Assembly: GCF_014946725.1 (NCBI RefSeq)
Contig: NZ_JACFXY010000007.1
Location: 1-64,000, forward strand
DNA length: 64,000 bases
DNA from: Mixta mediterraneensis
Lineage (GTDB): Bacteria; Pseudomonadota; Gammaproteobacteria; Enterobacterales; Enterobacteriaceae
Direction of reading: 5' to 3'
The notes below the pieces were generated by a model that saw nothing but the letters and a program-made list of their open reading frames with translations, ran no database searches and was not told the origin of the DNA. Each line of letters starts with the position of its first letter. Within the stretch, counting starts at the first letter, position 1. This document shows positions 21,455-30,432 of this stretch, piece after piece. The position numbers and the translations under genes are program-made.

Positions 21455-22045
21455 ATGAACACACAGAACGTCAACATCGCCGCTTCAGAAGCTTCCAAAA
21501 CATGGGTTAAAGGCCAGAAAATCTGCGTCAGCGCGAACGATCTGCGCACCCGCTGGCATAACACTGACGCAGGGAATGAAAACGCCACGCCTGCAAAGGG
21601 AAAGCACTATCCGACGCGAAACGGCAGTTATGGCGCAGATGTGCTGTTGCTCGATGAAACTGAAGTGGCGGCATTACTGGCGGCGGGACATCGCGCGCTG
21701 CCGCGTCTGACGAGTTCAGCCCGTGGCATGACGGCGCTGTACGACGTGGGCGACATCTCTGCGGAACGTTACATCATTGCCAGCCGGGGACAAATTTATT
21801 ACCGCACTGCCTCATGGCAGGACGCCTGCCGGGAGTATATACGGCGCTCCTCCTCAGTAATGGCGGAAGAGGCGAAAAAGTTTTTCGACAGGTTTCATGC
21901 AGCGTGTGATGCAGGGCTTGATTATTACCAGGCCAGCGACGTCGCACGCGGCATCATCTCACTGGAAAGCGCCCTGAATCCTGCGCAAGACATTCAGGTA
22001 ACTGCCGGTGCCGCTGATACCACCTTAAACGATATCCCGTTCTGA
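21455..22045 (+). CDS. Plasmid leading-region-type protein of unknown function
   Basis: 196 residues, soluble, no signal peptide. Strong AGAGGAGAA ribosome site. Ends with an acidic/small-residue tail and TTLNDIPF, similar in flavour to the tails of single-strand DNA-binding proteins (…DDIPF), which could dock partners; this likeness may be chance. It is followed 66 bp later by an LPD29 protein in the same direction and lies on the leading side of a probable oriT. I do not recognise the family. Confidence 0.6.
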   Translation: MNTQNVNIAASEASKTWVKGQKICVSANDLRTRWHNTDAGNENATPAKGKHYPTRNGSYGADVLLLDETEVAALLAAGHRALPRLTSSARGMTALYDVGDISAERYIIASRGQIYYRTASWQDACREYIRRSSSVMAEEAKKFFDRFHAACDAGLDYYQASDVARGIISLESALNPAQDIQVTAGAADTTLNDIPF

Positions 22046-22111
22046 AAATGTCCTGCGGCCCGGAAGAAAACGGGTCGCGCCTCTCTTTCATCAGCATTAA
22101 GGGAAACTGAT

Positions 22112-22966
22112 ATGAAAATACAGAATGCGCAGTCTCTGGTTGTGGGGCAGGTTGTCAGCACAGTTCTTTACAATCGCGGACGGGGTGTGATTTTTGCGAT
22201 CCACGGCGAGCAGAAACCGGCGTCAGTGGGTTCACTTTCGGGATGCGTTTCGTACGGCGGGAATGCGACATTTGACATTGCATTCGAGAGCGGCGGAATA
22301 TCGCGCGCGCTGCCTGAAAGTATCCTTTACGGGAAACAGTGGAGCATATTCCCGGAAATAAAAAGCGGTAAAGAAACGACGCGCATCGTAAAACAGGCAG
22401 AGGCAGAAGAACGCCGTAAAAAGCAGGCGCGGGAGGAAGAAGCCCGCAAATATGAAGCGGAATGTCAGCGTCTGAAAACGGCACCAGAATATGCTTCGCT
22501 TTCGCAGGATAAAAACGGCGCGGTACAGGTCACGTCAAATATACGCAGGGAACTTAAGGCGAAGTTTCCGGGCATTAAATTTTCCGTTCGCAAGCGCAGT
22601 TATGACAGCGTAAGCGTTATCTGGACAGACGGACCTACGGAGGAGGAAGTTAAATCTGTCACTGATAAGTATAAAGACAGCTATTTCGATCCCATGCAGG
22701 ATATGTCTGTTTCCAGTGCGTCTCCCTTTAATCGTATTTTCGGCGGAGTGGGTTATGTCTTTACTGACAGAAATTATTCCGATGCCATGAAACAAAAAGC
22801 GGTGGATACCATCGCTAAAAAATATGGCAGCAGCCTGGAGGGAGAGGAAATTACGCTGGCACGATTTAAATCGGGCGAACTGTACCGGGTCGGCCGGGAT
22901 TGCTTCTGGCACAGTCAGGGCGTTCACGGTGAAATAAACAGAATACTTTCTGAAATGAAAGCATAA
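22112..22966 (+). CDS. LPD29-domain plasmid protein
   Basis: 284 residues. The N-terminal ~90 residues form a small beta-rich unit (VVGQVVSTVLYNRGRGVIFAIHG), then a charged helix rich in Glu/Lys/Arg (about 92-125), then a region (IRRELKAKFPGIKFSVRKRSYDSVSVIWTDGP) resembling LPD29, a domain common in polyvalent proteins of plasmids and phages. Such proteins are often made early after conjugation. Placed beside a probable oriT, on the leading side, consistent with that role. Confidence 0.6.
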   Translation: MKIQNAQSLVVGQVVSTVLYNRGRGVIFAIHGEQKPASVGSLSGCVSYGGNATFDIAFESGGISRALPESILYGKQWSIFPEIKSGKETTRIVKQAEAEERRKKQAREEEARKYEAECQRLKTAPEYASLSQDKNGAVQVTSNIRRELKAKFPGIKFSVRKRSYDSVSVIWTDGPTEEEVKSVTDKYKDSYFDPMQDMSVSSASPFNRIFGGVGYVFTDRNYSDAMKQKAVDTIAKKYGSSLEGEEITLARFKSGELYRVGRDCFWHSQGVHGEINRILSEMKA

Positions 22967-23225
22967 ACAGCACGGGGCCGGATGGCTCCATTTTTTTGGG
23001 GCCTGTTATCCGTCACCGGTATTGAACCGGTGACAAATAAATAAAAACCGGTGCAAACTCTTCCTGCACGGCGCGGTAAAACATCAGGGGCGTTACTCAT
23101 GTTGACCGTACCCGGCATTGAACCGGGAACGGTTAATTCTGTGCGCAGACTGCATTGACGGATTTAAACCAGCACAGGCACAGAAGAAAAAAAGTAATGC
23201 AGTCCGTAATAAGGATTTTAATCAT

Positions 23226-23726
23226 TCATCCGTTGATTGCCGTACGTGGGATTTTACCCGCCTTGATGGCCTTATAATGTGCGTCGATAATCATCGCATA
23301 GTTATACCGGTTCTTGATCGTCACCGGAATATTTTTCATTCCCGCATTATACATTCCCACTGCCAGCCACGTTGTGCCGTACTGATTGAAGTTACGGCGC
23401 AGCAGCATGGCACCGATGAAAATATTCAGGCACGGATCGCTGAGGAGCTTTTCTTTACTGAGGCCGGGATATTCTTTCTGTAATCCGCGCATGGTCACCG
23501 AATTAATCTGCATGATGCCGTAATCGCTGCTGCCGGGCTTTCCGTCTTTGGTTTTGTTCGTATTTATGGCGGCAGGATTGTAGCGGGATTCCTGCCATGC
23601 GATAGCACGCAGGTAGTCCGGATCAATGGAATACCATTCACCGGCTTTAATAAAACAGTCCGCATTCACGCTGGCTGAGAAAATGCCTGTAGCCAGCAGG
23701 GCTGCAGCGTGTATAAATAAACGCAT
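23226..23726 (-). CDS. Lytic transglycosylase of the gene 19/VirB1 type
   Basis: 166 residues with a signal peptide (to about SVNA) and a goose-type lysozyme/SLT domain: AIAWQESRYNPAA with the catalytic Glu, SSDYGIMQINS, and AVGMYNAGM. It opens the murein for the conjugation channel. It is divergent from a TraM-like gene across an AT-rich gap, the same layout as gene X (gene 19)-oriT-traM in F-like plasmids. Confidence 0.9.
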   Translation of the reverse strand: MRLFIHAAALLATGIFSASVNADCFIKAGEWYSIDPDYLRAIAWQESRYNPAAINTNKTKDGKPGSSDYGIMQINSVTMRGLQKEYPGLSKEKLLSDPCLNIFIGAMLLRRNFNQYGTTWLAVGMYNAGMKNIPVTIKNRYNYAMIIDAHYKAIKAGKIPRTAING

Positions 23727-24139
23727 AGCGGCTCCTGATTTGAAAAGTTCGGGGGTGCTTATTAACTCAATAATATCATAAGAAGTGGGATTTTACACAC
23801 CACTCGCAAATTTATTTTTGCGGTTTTAATTATTTAATATCAGTTAGTTAGTTGTAAATCGTAGAAATTTTAGCCCATAACGAAATTTCTTCAAAGAAAC
23901 TTTATAGTGCTTTAATAGTTCCTTGTAAGTAACTGCGAAGTGCTGCTATTAAAAACAAGTACTTACTAATATTTGAACTTAGAAGTGTCTGTGCAGACAC
24001 TGTTGAAGCCCTTTGTTGTTACTTTGTGGTTACTTGAAAAGTGGGTGCGTTGAGTTTATTTTCTCATGCAGCATGAACAATCCGTCGCCCGGTCATCCGG
24101 TTACGGTTCGCTCTAATATCAGGTTATGAGGCAAAATAT
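23727..24139. other. oriT: Probable F-like oriT region
   Basis: A 413-bp AT-rich gap between the divergent transglycosylase and TraM-like genes. It holds inverted repeats: AGTGTCT-GTGC-AGACACT at 23984-24001, and AGAAATTT...AAATTTCT at about 23863-23890. Position and repeats match the oriT/TraM-binding region of F-like plasmids. I could not pick the nick site with confidence. Confidence 0.5.
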
Positions 24140-24541
24140 ATGTCAGAGCACAACACACCCAAAAGTAATCGCGTCAATCTTACCGTTCCCTTTTCACTTA
24201 TAGAAAAGGTTGATGCACACGTTGAAAAGAAGCTTGAAGACGGAGAGTCACGCGAAACGGCGAACCGGTCAGCTTTTATCATGGAGATGTTTAAGCTGGG
24301 ACTTCGCGTTTATGAAAATAAAATCAGCAAGGACACTTCAGAAAAGACGCTGGACCAGAAGCTGGAATTTATCGCCAAGAACGTTCTGGTCAGCGGTTTT
24401 ATAACTGACGCCATTTTTGGCATTCAGAAGGAAACCGTCGATCCTGCTAAAGTCATTAAAAACGAAATGATCCTTGAGCCTGAGTGGTTAAAAGCTGTCA
24501 ATGAGCGCGTGGCAGGGAAACTGCAGGAATATTTTAAATAA
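24140..24541 (+). CDS. traM: TraM-like relaxosome/gating protein
   Basis: 133 residues. The N-terminal ribbon-helix-helix is RVNLTVPFSLIEKVDAHVEKK, followed by SAFIMEMFKLGLRVYENKIS, closely resembling the LELGLRVYEAQ segment of F-family TraM; the rest is a helical tetramerisation region. TraM binds oriT repeats and links the relaxosome to coupling protein TraD. No traJ or traY follows: an IS481-family element starts ~55 bp downstream. Family assigned by motif and context. Confidence 0.65.
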   Translation: MSEHNTPKSNRVNLTVPFSLIEKVDAHVEKKLEDGESRETANRSAFIMEMFKLGLRVYENKISKDTSEKTLDQKLEFIAKNVLVSGFITDAIFGIQKETVDPAKVIKNEMILEPEWLKAVNERVAGKLQEYFK

Positions 24542-24594
24542 TTATCAGGTGCCTGATGCTTTCTGTATTGCGTCAGGTGTATTAGTCGCGACTT

Positions 24595-25765
24595 GATCTG
24601 ACACTGGACCTTGAAAGGTTGAGAGTTACCGGTTTTGATATGGGTGTCTAATCCTTATACAAAACACGAGGTAACTCTCATGCTTCATACTAACAATCCC
24701 ATCATCAAACACAAAGCCGGCCTGCTCAATCTGGCCGAAGAACTCGGTAACGTATCAAAAGCCTGTAAAATCATGGGGGTGTCACGCGACACATTCTACC
24801 GCTACCAGGAGCTAGCTGAAGAAGGCGGCATTGACGCGCTGGTTAATCAAAACCGTCGGGTACCCAACCTGAAGAATCGGGCCGATGAAGCCACTGAACG
24901 GGCGGTTGTTGAGTACGCCGTTGAGTTCCCGGCCCACGGTCAGCACCGGACCAGTAATGAGCTGCGTAAAAAAGGCGTGTTTATCTCCGGCAGCGGCGTG
25001 CGCTCCATCTGGCAACGACATGACCTGGAGAACTTCCGTAAGCGGCTGAAGGCGCTTACGGAAAAGGTCGCCAGAGAAGGCATTGTGCTTACCGATGCTC
25101 AAATCGCCGCACTGGAGAAGAAGGTGCACGATGACGAAGCCTGCGGTGAAATCGAAACGGCTCACCCGGGTTATCTGGGGTCGCAGGACACCTTCTACGT
25201 TGGGAATCTGAAAGGCGTTGGCCGCATCTACCAGCAGACGTTCGTGGATACGTACTCGAAAATGGCTCACTGCAAGCTGTATACGAGTAAAACGCCGATC
25301 ACTGCAGCCGACCTGCTTAATGATCGGGTACTGCCGTTCTATGAGGCTCAGGGGCTGCCGATGCTGAGAATACTGACCGACAGGGGCACAGAGTACTGCG
25401 GTAAAGTAGAGCAACATGATTATCAGCTGTATCTGGCCATCAACGATATCGACCATACGAAAACGAAAGCGATGTCCCCGCAGACGAACGGTATCTGCGA
25501 GCGCTTCCATAAAACTATTTTGCAGGAGTTTTATCAGGTTACGTTCCGCAAGAAGCTATATGCAGACCTGGAGAGCCTGCAAATGGATCTGGACAACTGG
25601 TTGTGGCATTACAATAATGAGCGAACTCATCAGGGGAAAATGTGCTGCGGGCGTACGCCAATGGCCACGTTACTTGATGGAAAACGGGTCTGGGCAGAAA
25701 AGAATCTGAACCAGATTTAATCTGACAGACACCTGTATAAATAACCGGTAACTGTCAGATCAGGT
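24595..25765 (+). mobile_element. IS481-family element
   Basis: One transposase framed by inward-reading repeats GAGAGTTACCGGTT (from ~24621) and GACAGTTACCGGTT (ending ~25757); TGATCTGACA also recurs at both outer edges. The exact ends are uncertain and no target duplication was found. Confidence 0.75.
24680..25720 (+). CDS. IS481-family transposase
   Basis: About 346 residues from the ATG of MLHTNNPIIK. N-terminal helix-turn-helix (GNVSKACKIMGVSRDTFYRY) and an rve integrase core: QDTFYVGNLKGVG with the first Asp, ILTDRGTEYCGK with the second Asp, SPQTNGICERFHKTILQEFY with the Glu. Length and domain order are those of IS481. A start at 24635 is possible but adds residues outside the family. 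Confidence 0.92.
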   Translation: MLHTNNPIIKHKAGLLNLAEELGNVSKACKIMGVSRDTFYRYQELAEEGGIDALVNQNRRVPNLKNRADEATERAVVEYAVEFPAHGQHRTSNELRKKGVFISGSGVRSIWQRHDLENFRKRLKALTEKVAREGIVLTDAQIAALEKKVHDDEACGEIETAHPGYLGSQDTFYVGNLKGVGRIYQQTFVDTYSKMAHCKLYTSKTPITAADLLNDRVLPFYEAQGLPMLRILTDRGTEYCGKVEQHDYQLYLAINDIDHTKTKAMSPQTNGICERFHKTILQEFYQVTFRKKLYADLESLQMDLDNWLWHYNNERTHQGKMCCGRTPMATLLDGKRVWAEKNLNQI

Positions 25766-25784
25766 CTGAGCTAGTACAAATAAT

Positions 25785-26049
25785 GGCACTGTTGCAAAGT
25801 TCGCGATGAAGTAACCTTTTTTCTGATTGAAAGGCCTTACATGTCAAAGACCCTGCTCACCAGACGCATTTCGCCCAGGGGATCGCCGTAATAAAATGCT
25901 GAGGCCTGACCTTTGCGTAGTGCTCGCATTACCTCAATACCTTTGATCGTGGCGTAAGCCGTCTTCATGGATTTAAATCCCAGCGTGGCGCCGATTATCC
26001 TTTTCAGCTTGCCATGGTCGCATTCAATGACGTTATTCCGGTACTTAAT
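25785..26049 (-). mobile_element. IS26-like element fragment, inverted copy
   Basis: Reverse complement of 3073-3337, starting with the IS26-type repeat GGCACTGTTGCAAAG and cut by the Tn3 end at 26050. Seven of the eight bases just outside its terminal repeat (AAATAAT) match, inverted, the bases outside the left copy. Confidence 0.88.
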
Positions 26050-26087
26050 GGGGTCTGACGCTCAGTGGAACGAAAACTCACGTTAAG
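26050..26087 (+). repeat. Tn3 38-bp terminal inverted repeat, inverted copy
   Basis: Canonical Tn3/Tn2 terminal repeat joined to IS26-like DNA, the mirror of 3035-3072. Confidence 0.92.
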
Positions 26088-26837
26088 CAACGTTTTCTGC
26101 CTCTGACGCCTCTTTTAATGGTCTCAGATGTCCTTTGGTCACCAGTTCTGCCAGCGTGAAAGAATAATGTCCCAACATATTGATATGTCCGTGGCAAAGC
26201 GGGGAGAGGCGTGCGATATCTTCATCATTCAGTGTTTCACCCTGCGGCCGGAGATGATCCAGGGCTGCCTGCATATAAATAGTGTTCCATAAAACGACGG
26301 CGTTAGTGACCAGCCCCAGTGCGCCCAGTTGATCTTCCTGACCGTCGGTATATCGTTTTCTTATCTCACCTTTTTGACCATGACAGATGGCTCTGGCAAC
26401 TGCATGGCGGCTTTCTCCCCGATTAAGCTGGGTCAGAATGCGCCGTCGGTAATCTTCATCATCGATATAATTAAGCAGATACAGCGTTTTGTTGATGCGC
26501 CCTACTTCAATGATTGCCTGAGTCAGTCCGGAGGGGCGTTCACTTTTTAGCAATGAACGGACCAGCATTGAAGCCTGTACTTTGCCCAGCTTCAGGGAGC
26601 CTGCGGTCCGGATCATTTCGTCCCACTGAAGGACTATTTTTCGGGGATCTGATTGGCCTCTGGCAATATCATTCAGCACGCCATAGTCGGCATCATGGTC
26701 CATTCGCCAGAAAACCGAAGCACCGGCATCAGCCAGGCGCGGAGAGAACTGGTATCCCAGCAGCCAGAAAAGGCCAAAGACAAGATCGCTGGCACCTGCT
26801 GTATCGGTCATAAATGTATTTACATCACTGCTTTTGA
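26083..26837 (-). pseudogene. tnpA: Tn3 transposase, C-terminal fragment (inverted copy)
   Basis: Encodes the same 242-residue Tn3 TnpA tail as 2311-3039, truncated at the same base. No start or N-terminal half remains. Identity of the two fragments to the residue points to a recent duplication. Confidence 0.9.
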
Positions 26838-27157
26838 AAAGAGGCGCGAACAGTGGTTACGTTCTGCCTGGTAGCTGCATCGCGCCGGGGACGTTCGCCA
26901 GTTATGGCGAACTAACCAGGCAGATTTAAGCACTCCCCCTTCCCCGCCCTGCAAAGCCCATTACAGCACTTACAACGCACAATTAGCCTTTCGCAGTTAG
27001 CGCGTGAGCTTGCGAACGGTACGCCGTGACGGTGCGTAGCATCGGCGCGGGGCGCTGTATCTGCGCGTTTGAGCGGCTTCAGCCGCGAATTACGGGGCGG
27101 GTAACTGAAACGGTCAGTGACAAAAATTCCCCCCGCTTATGGGGGGTACTTGAGAAA

Positions 27158-27514
27158 TTAGTGGCTGGATTTGCTGAGAGTGAACTGTAACCCGGCCACT
27201 GCTGCAAGTTGTGCCAGTGTTGTGATGGTCGGGTTCCCGTTCGGGGATAATGCACGGTAGATACTCTGACGGGCAAGGCCAGATTTTTTAGCGGCTTCGG
27301 AAATCCCCCCTCGCGCCTCTATTACCTGACGTAACGCAACAAGAAAACCGCCTAAGCCACCAGACTCATTAATTTCTTCCAGGGCATTAGCAAGATAAGC
27401 GTTTGCATAATCAGGATCAGCGCGTAGTTCTTTAATCATGGCGGCGTTGTGATCAACTGCTGCCGGATAATCATTTTTGCTAATCAGCGACTTCACATTT
27501 TTGGTGGCTGTCAT
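27158..27514 (-). CDS. XRE-family antitoxin (inverted copy)
   Basis: 118 residues identical to the protein at 1608-1964, with the same helix-turn-helix and the same hairpin terminator beyond it (27122-27146). With the toxin it forms a second complete module, so either copy could protect the cell if the other were lost. Confidence 0.8.
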   Translation of the reverse strand: MTATKNVKSLISKNDYPAAVDHNAAMIKELRADPDYANAYLANALEEINESGGLGGFLVALRQVIEARGGISEAAKKSGLARQSIYRALSPNGNPTITTLAQLAAVAGLQFTLSKSSH

Positions 27515-27846
27515 TTTTTTGACCTCTTTTTAAAATCTTGCAGATAACTAACGGCTTTATCTAAATCGGCTGTTTGCGTTTTTTTGTTCCCGCCCATTAG
27601 CAGGAGAATTATTTCACCATCTTCGATTGAGTAATACACCCTGTAGGCGGGACCATAATCAACTCGTAATTCCCAGACACCATCCCTTTCGAATTTATGA
27701 TCTCCAAAATTACCGCCCATAGCGCGGGCAATTCTGGAATCCACTTTTAACGCAGCGGTCTGATCTTTACGTCTTAATTTTTTCATCCAGTCGGTGTATG
27801 GAACCTCACCGTTCTCTGTCTGATATCGTTTCGCCGTGTAAGGCAT
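27511..27846 (-). CDS. RelE/HigB-like toxin (inverted copy)
   Basis: 111 residues, 109 identical to 1276-1611. The differences are Gly-to-Ala in the DYGPxYRVYY motif and Ile-to-Met in the LLLxGGNKK strand. The Ala form lies in a conserved motif, so the two toxins may differ in activity. Paired palindromic operators lie upstream at 27881-27930. Confidence 0.8.
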   Translation of the reverse strand: MPYTAKRYQTENGEVPYTDWMKKLRRKDQTAALKVDSRIARAMGGNFGDHKFERDGVWELRVDYGPAYRVYYSIEDGEIILLLMGGNKKTQTADLDKAVSYLQDFKKRSKK

Positions 27847-28238
27847 CTTGCCGCCCTCGCTCCCTTAACCTGTCCACATTGTCTCCTATAAGTGACAGGC
27901 AGTCAATATAAACCGTCTCTTATAAGTGACGATTTATTTTGTGGCTGTGTGCCTTCCCCGAACCATCGGAAACAAGTACTGTATAAGTATACTTATGTCG
28001 AACCAATATCTTTCCAGAAATCCGTGCCACCGCTGAAATATTTTGGGCACAAATTCAACTACCATCGGGAAATAGTGATGAAAATACCCCAAAAGCCATA
28101 CATAACCCTTGAGTTATTTTATGTTTTGGCCACACTTCTCATGTGGCTTCGGTATCAAGGAGACAATGTAATGAACTATATGGCTATAGAAAATTGTTAG
28201 CCTGCTGAGCTAAACCATAAAAGGAAAGGGGCTGTTTT

Positions 28239-28440
28239 GTGTTTGAACTAATTTTTCATCCTGAAGCAGAGCAGGAATTACTTGAGCTTGATAGTGCTAT
28301 GCAGGGTAAGGCATTTGCGGCGCTTGATAAGCTTGAGACTCAAGGTAATCAATTACGCTTCCCGCATACCGATATTATACAGGATGGCCTTTTTGAATTA
28401 AGGGCGGGCAAAAAAGACATTACCCGTACCTTTTTTGCTG
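28239..28440 (+). pseudogene. RelE-like toxin, 5' fragment
   Basis: The first ~67 codons match the complete toxin gene at 40606-40926 (FELIFHPEAEQELLELDSAMQGKAF...ITRTFFA), then the sequence changes at ~28440. The upstream leader also matches that of 40606, but half of the palindromic operator is replaced. The frame runs on to 28481 in foreign sequence. No antitoxin follows. Confidence 0.8.
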
Positions 28441-28680
28441 TCACTAACGGCGCGTGTCAAGGTAGTTGTCGCCTCAGTTGATTCATGCGGCCAGCGTTTC
28501 CCGTTCAGGATTTAGCCAGACTTCATCCTGCCAACTCCAGTTGCGTGTTGCTACGGCACTGAATATGCTCAGGGCAGAGCCGACAAGGCTAAGTATCGCT
28601 GGTAAGCAAAAGCGTTGCTGGATAAAAACAGGGAATCTCGAAGAGGTACTGGCAGCCGGATTATCAGAGGTGATTAAAAA

Positions 28681-28909
28681 TTAATCACTTATGCGGTCGT
28701 CTTGGGTGCAACCGGGTGACGAACAGCAAAAGCGACGAATGCCCATCTCAGTGGTCCCGCAGGCGAGCATGCGCTCAACCCAGAGGCGGGTCCAGGGAGT
28801 GACGCTGTCGCCGAATTTTTCGAGAAACTTATTCCAGCCGTCATCGACGGTAAACAGCAATTTTGCGGGACGCGGGATATACATCCGGGGTATTACCTGA
28901 CCTTTTAGC
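28681..28909 (-). pseudogene. IS91-family transposase, N-terminal fragment
   Basis: The translated segment LLFTVDDGWNKFLEKFGDSVTPW..RMLACGTTEMGIRRFCC resembles the N-terminus of IS91-type (Y2/HUH) transposases, in which a Cys/His zinc element follows. It is cut at the right by a small IS6-type inverted repeat and fades into unassigned sequence at the left (28441-28680 has no recognisable gene). Confidence 0.5.
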
Positions 28910-28947
28910 GGCACTGTTGCAAATTTTATGAGCGTTGCAACAGTGCC
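28910..28947. repeat. 38-bp scar with facing IS26-type ends
   Basis: GGCACTGTTGCAA and TTGCAACAGTGCC face each other across ~12 bp. These are the ends of an IS26-like element with almost nothing inside, so it is either a deletion derivative or the trace of adjacent IS activity. Confidence 0.6.
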
Positions 28948-28959
28948 TTCACGTTTCCG

Positions 28960-29772
28960 TCACCTGCGGCGTCGTTGATCAAGCTTTTTAAGGTCATTAC
29001 TTATCTGTGTAGCAGCATCTTCTATCTGCTTATTTATAGTATAAACTTTATTCAATAAATCAAAAGAAGGCTTTTTCGAATACATATTATTCCCCTCCCT
29101 AATAATTACTTCTTTTAAGTTGATAAGTTGATCATGAGTATCAGCAATTCGGTCTAATATAACTTTTTTTTCCCAGTATTTTTTTATATTGCCATGACTT
29201 TTTTTGGCCCAGGCTCCGAGTACTTTTGATTCCAACACCCTTACGTTGAAATTAGTTGAATGATTTATTTTATCAATTAAAAAATTTGGAAGCCCTCTGG
29301 GGCCGGCCTCGCCCAACAGTTTAAAATATTTCCTTTTATAAACTGCATGCGAATATTTTTCACCTTGCCAATAAAGTATATTTGGTTGCCATAGGCTCAA
29401 TGGTGCTGGGGGATCTCTGGAGATTATTATTTCTTGGGCGTGATTCGTTTCCGCTGTTTCATTCTTCAAACCATCATCATTTAAATTTTTAAAATGGTAA
29501 TTTCCTGTAGTATTAGGACCTGTTAAGGGGTTATATTCAGAAGTAATTGATTCTGTCTGTATCGAAGTTAACGCACTTTTAAAAAAAATAACTGATGCTA
29601 TTGAAGCGAGAAAGCCTGCCGTAATTGCCAAAACTTTATATACCCGAGGTTTAATTGATGACAAAGTTTCGGGAGTGTTTCTGACGTTTAATATATTATT
29701 AGGCAGCCCCACTAAGGCCACCCCGTCAGAATGAAGTAGTGGTTGTATTGCACCCTGATTATTAACTATCAT
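28960..29772 (-). CDS. Uncharacterised AT-rich protein with one membrane segment
   Basis: About 270 residues from the ATG of MIVNNQGAIQPL, chosen because AAGGAG lies 6 bases upstream; a start at 29808 would add 12 residues. One hydrophobic span (about 48-68, VLAITAGFLASIASVIFF), no signal peptide cleavage site, and a basic helical C-terminal third ending KKLDQRRRR. GC is near a third, much lower than neighbours, so it was acquired. No family recognised; an injected effector is conceivable but nothing in the sequence proves it. A stable IS6-type scar lies downstream. Confidence 0.55.
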   Translation of the reverse strand: MIVNNQGAIQPLLHSDGVALVGLPNNILNVRNTPETLSSIKPRVYKVLAITAGFLASIASVIFFKSALTSIQTESITSEYNPLTGPNTTGNYHFKNLNDDGLKNETAETNHAQEIIISRDPPAPLSLWQPNILYWQGEKYSHAVYKRKYFKLLGEAGPRGLPNFLIDKINHSTNFNVRVLESKVLGAWAKKSHGNIKKYWEKKVILDRIADTHDQLINLKEVIIREGNNMYSKKPSFDLLNKVYTINKQIEDAATQISNDLKKLDQRRRR

Positions 29773-29911
29773 AACGGCTCCTTTATAAAATAAAGCAAAA
29801 CACATCATAAATATTGTCTCGCTTAAATTTATTTTAAAGGTAATCTATTTATTTTTTTTGATCTTTAACAAAAAAACACTTTTGCCTGTGAATTAGAGTT
29901 AACTTTCGGTG

Positions 29912-30076
29912 GGCTTTGTTGAATAAATCGAACTTTTGCTGAATTGACGGATCAGATCACACACTCCCTCTGACAACCTAGGTCGTTCCGTGGCAAAGCA
30001 GAAGTTCAAAATCAACAACTGGCGTACTTACAACAAAGCACTTATCAATCGCGGCTCACTCACTTTCTGGCTGGAT
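29912..30076 (+). mobile_element. IS903-like left-end remnant
   Basis: Begins GGCTTTGTTGAATAAATCG and continues into the transposase N-terminus (KFKINNWRTYNKALINRGSLTFWLD by translation), ending at ~30076. It differs at many bases from the complete copies, so it is an older, separate insertion. Confidence 0.8.
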
Positions 30077-30234
30077 CCCCCCATGTCAGGGTAGTTGTCG
30101 CCTCTGAGTGAAAAAATCCAGGGGGCTGGAGAGACGACAATGAACATCTATTCACCTTGTAGTGGTCAACTAATACTGGCCACCATATAATTTGTCGATA
30201 AGCGAGGTTGTCCGGCAGGAAGGTATTCCAGCCG

Positions 30235-30352
30235 GTTCTGTTTTTGCCCCGGATGATTTGTCTACAAAAATGGCGGCGGTGTCACAGCCAGCCTGTTGCA
30301 GGGCATCCAGCTGCAGGCTGAGATCCTGCTCTCCCGTACTGACCCGTGCATA
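30235..30352 (-). pseudogene. tnpR: Tn3-family resolvase (tnpR), N-terminal fragment
   Basis: About 39 codons nearly identical to the complete TnpR at 34703-35281 (ARVSTGEQDLSLQLDALQQAGCDTAAIFVDKSSGAKTE), with the catalytic Ser retained. Cut on both sides. It shows that a second transposon of the same kind was once here. Confidence 0.85.
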
Positions 30353-30432
30353 GCGAGCCACAGTTCAATATGTCGTGGAAACAGTCAGTTTGAACCGCCC
30401 CGGTTTTCCGGGAGAGTATTTTAGTTGGGAAC

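Larger units (their letters stand above)
25785..28003. repeat. Right arm of ~2.2 kb inverted repeat
   Basis: Inverted partner of 1119-3337, containing the same gene order. See the left arm for the mismatches. Confidence 0.9.
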
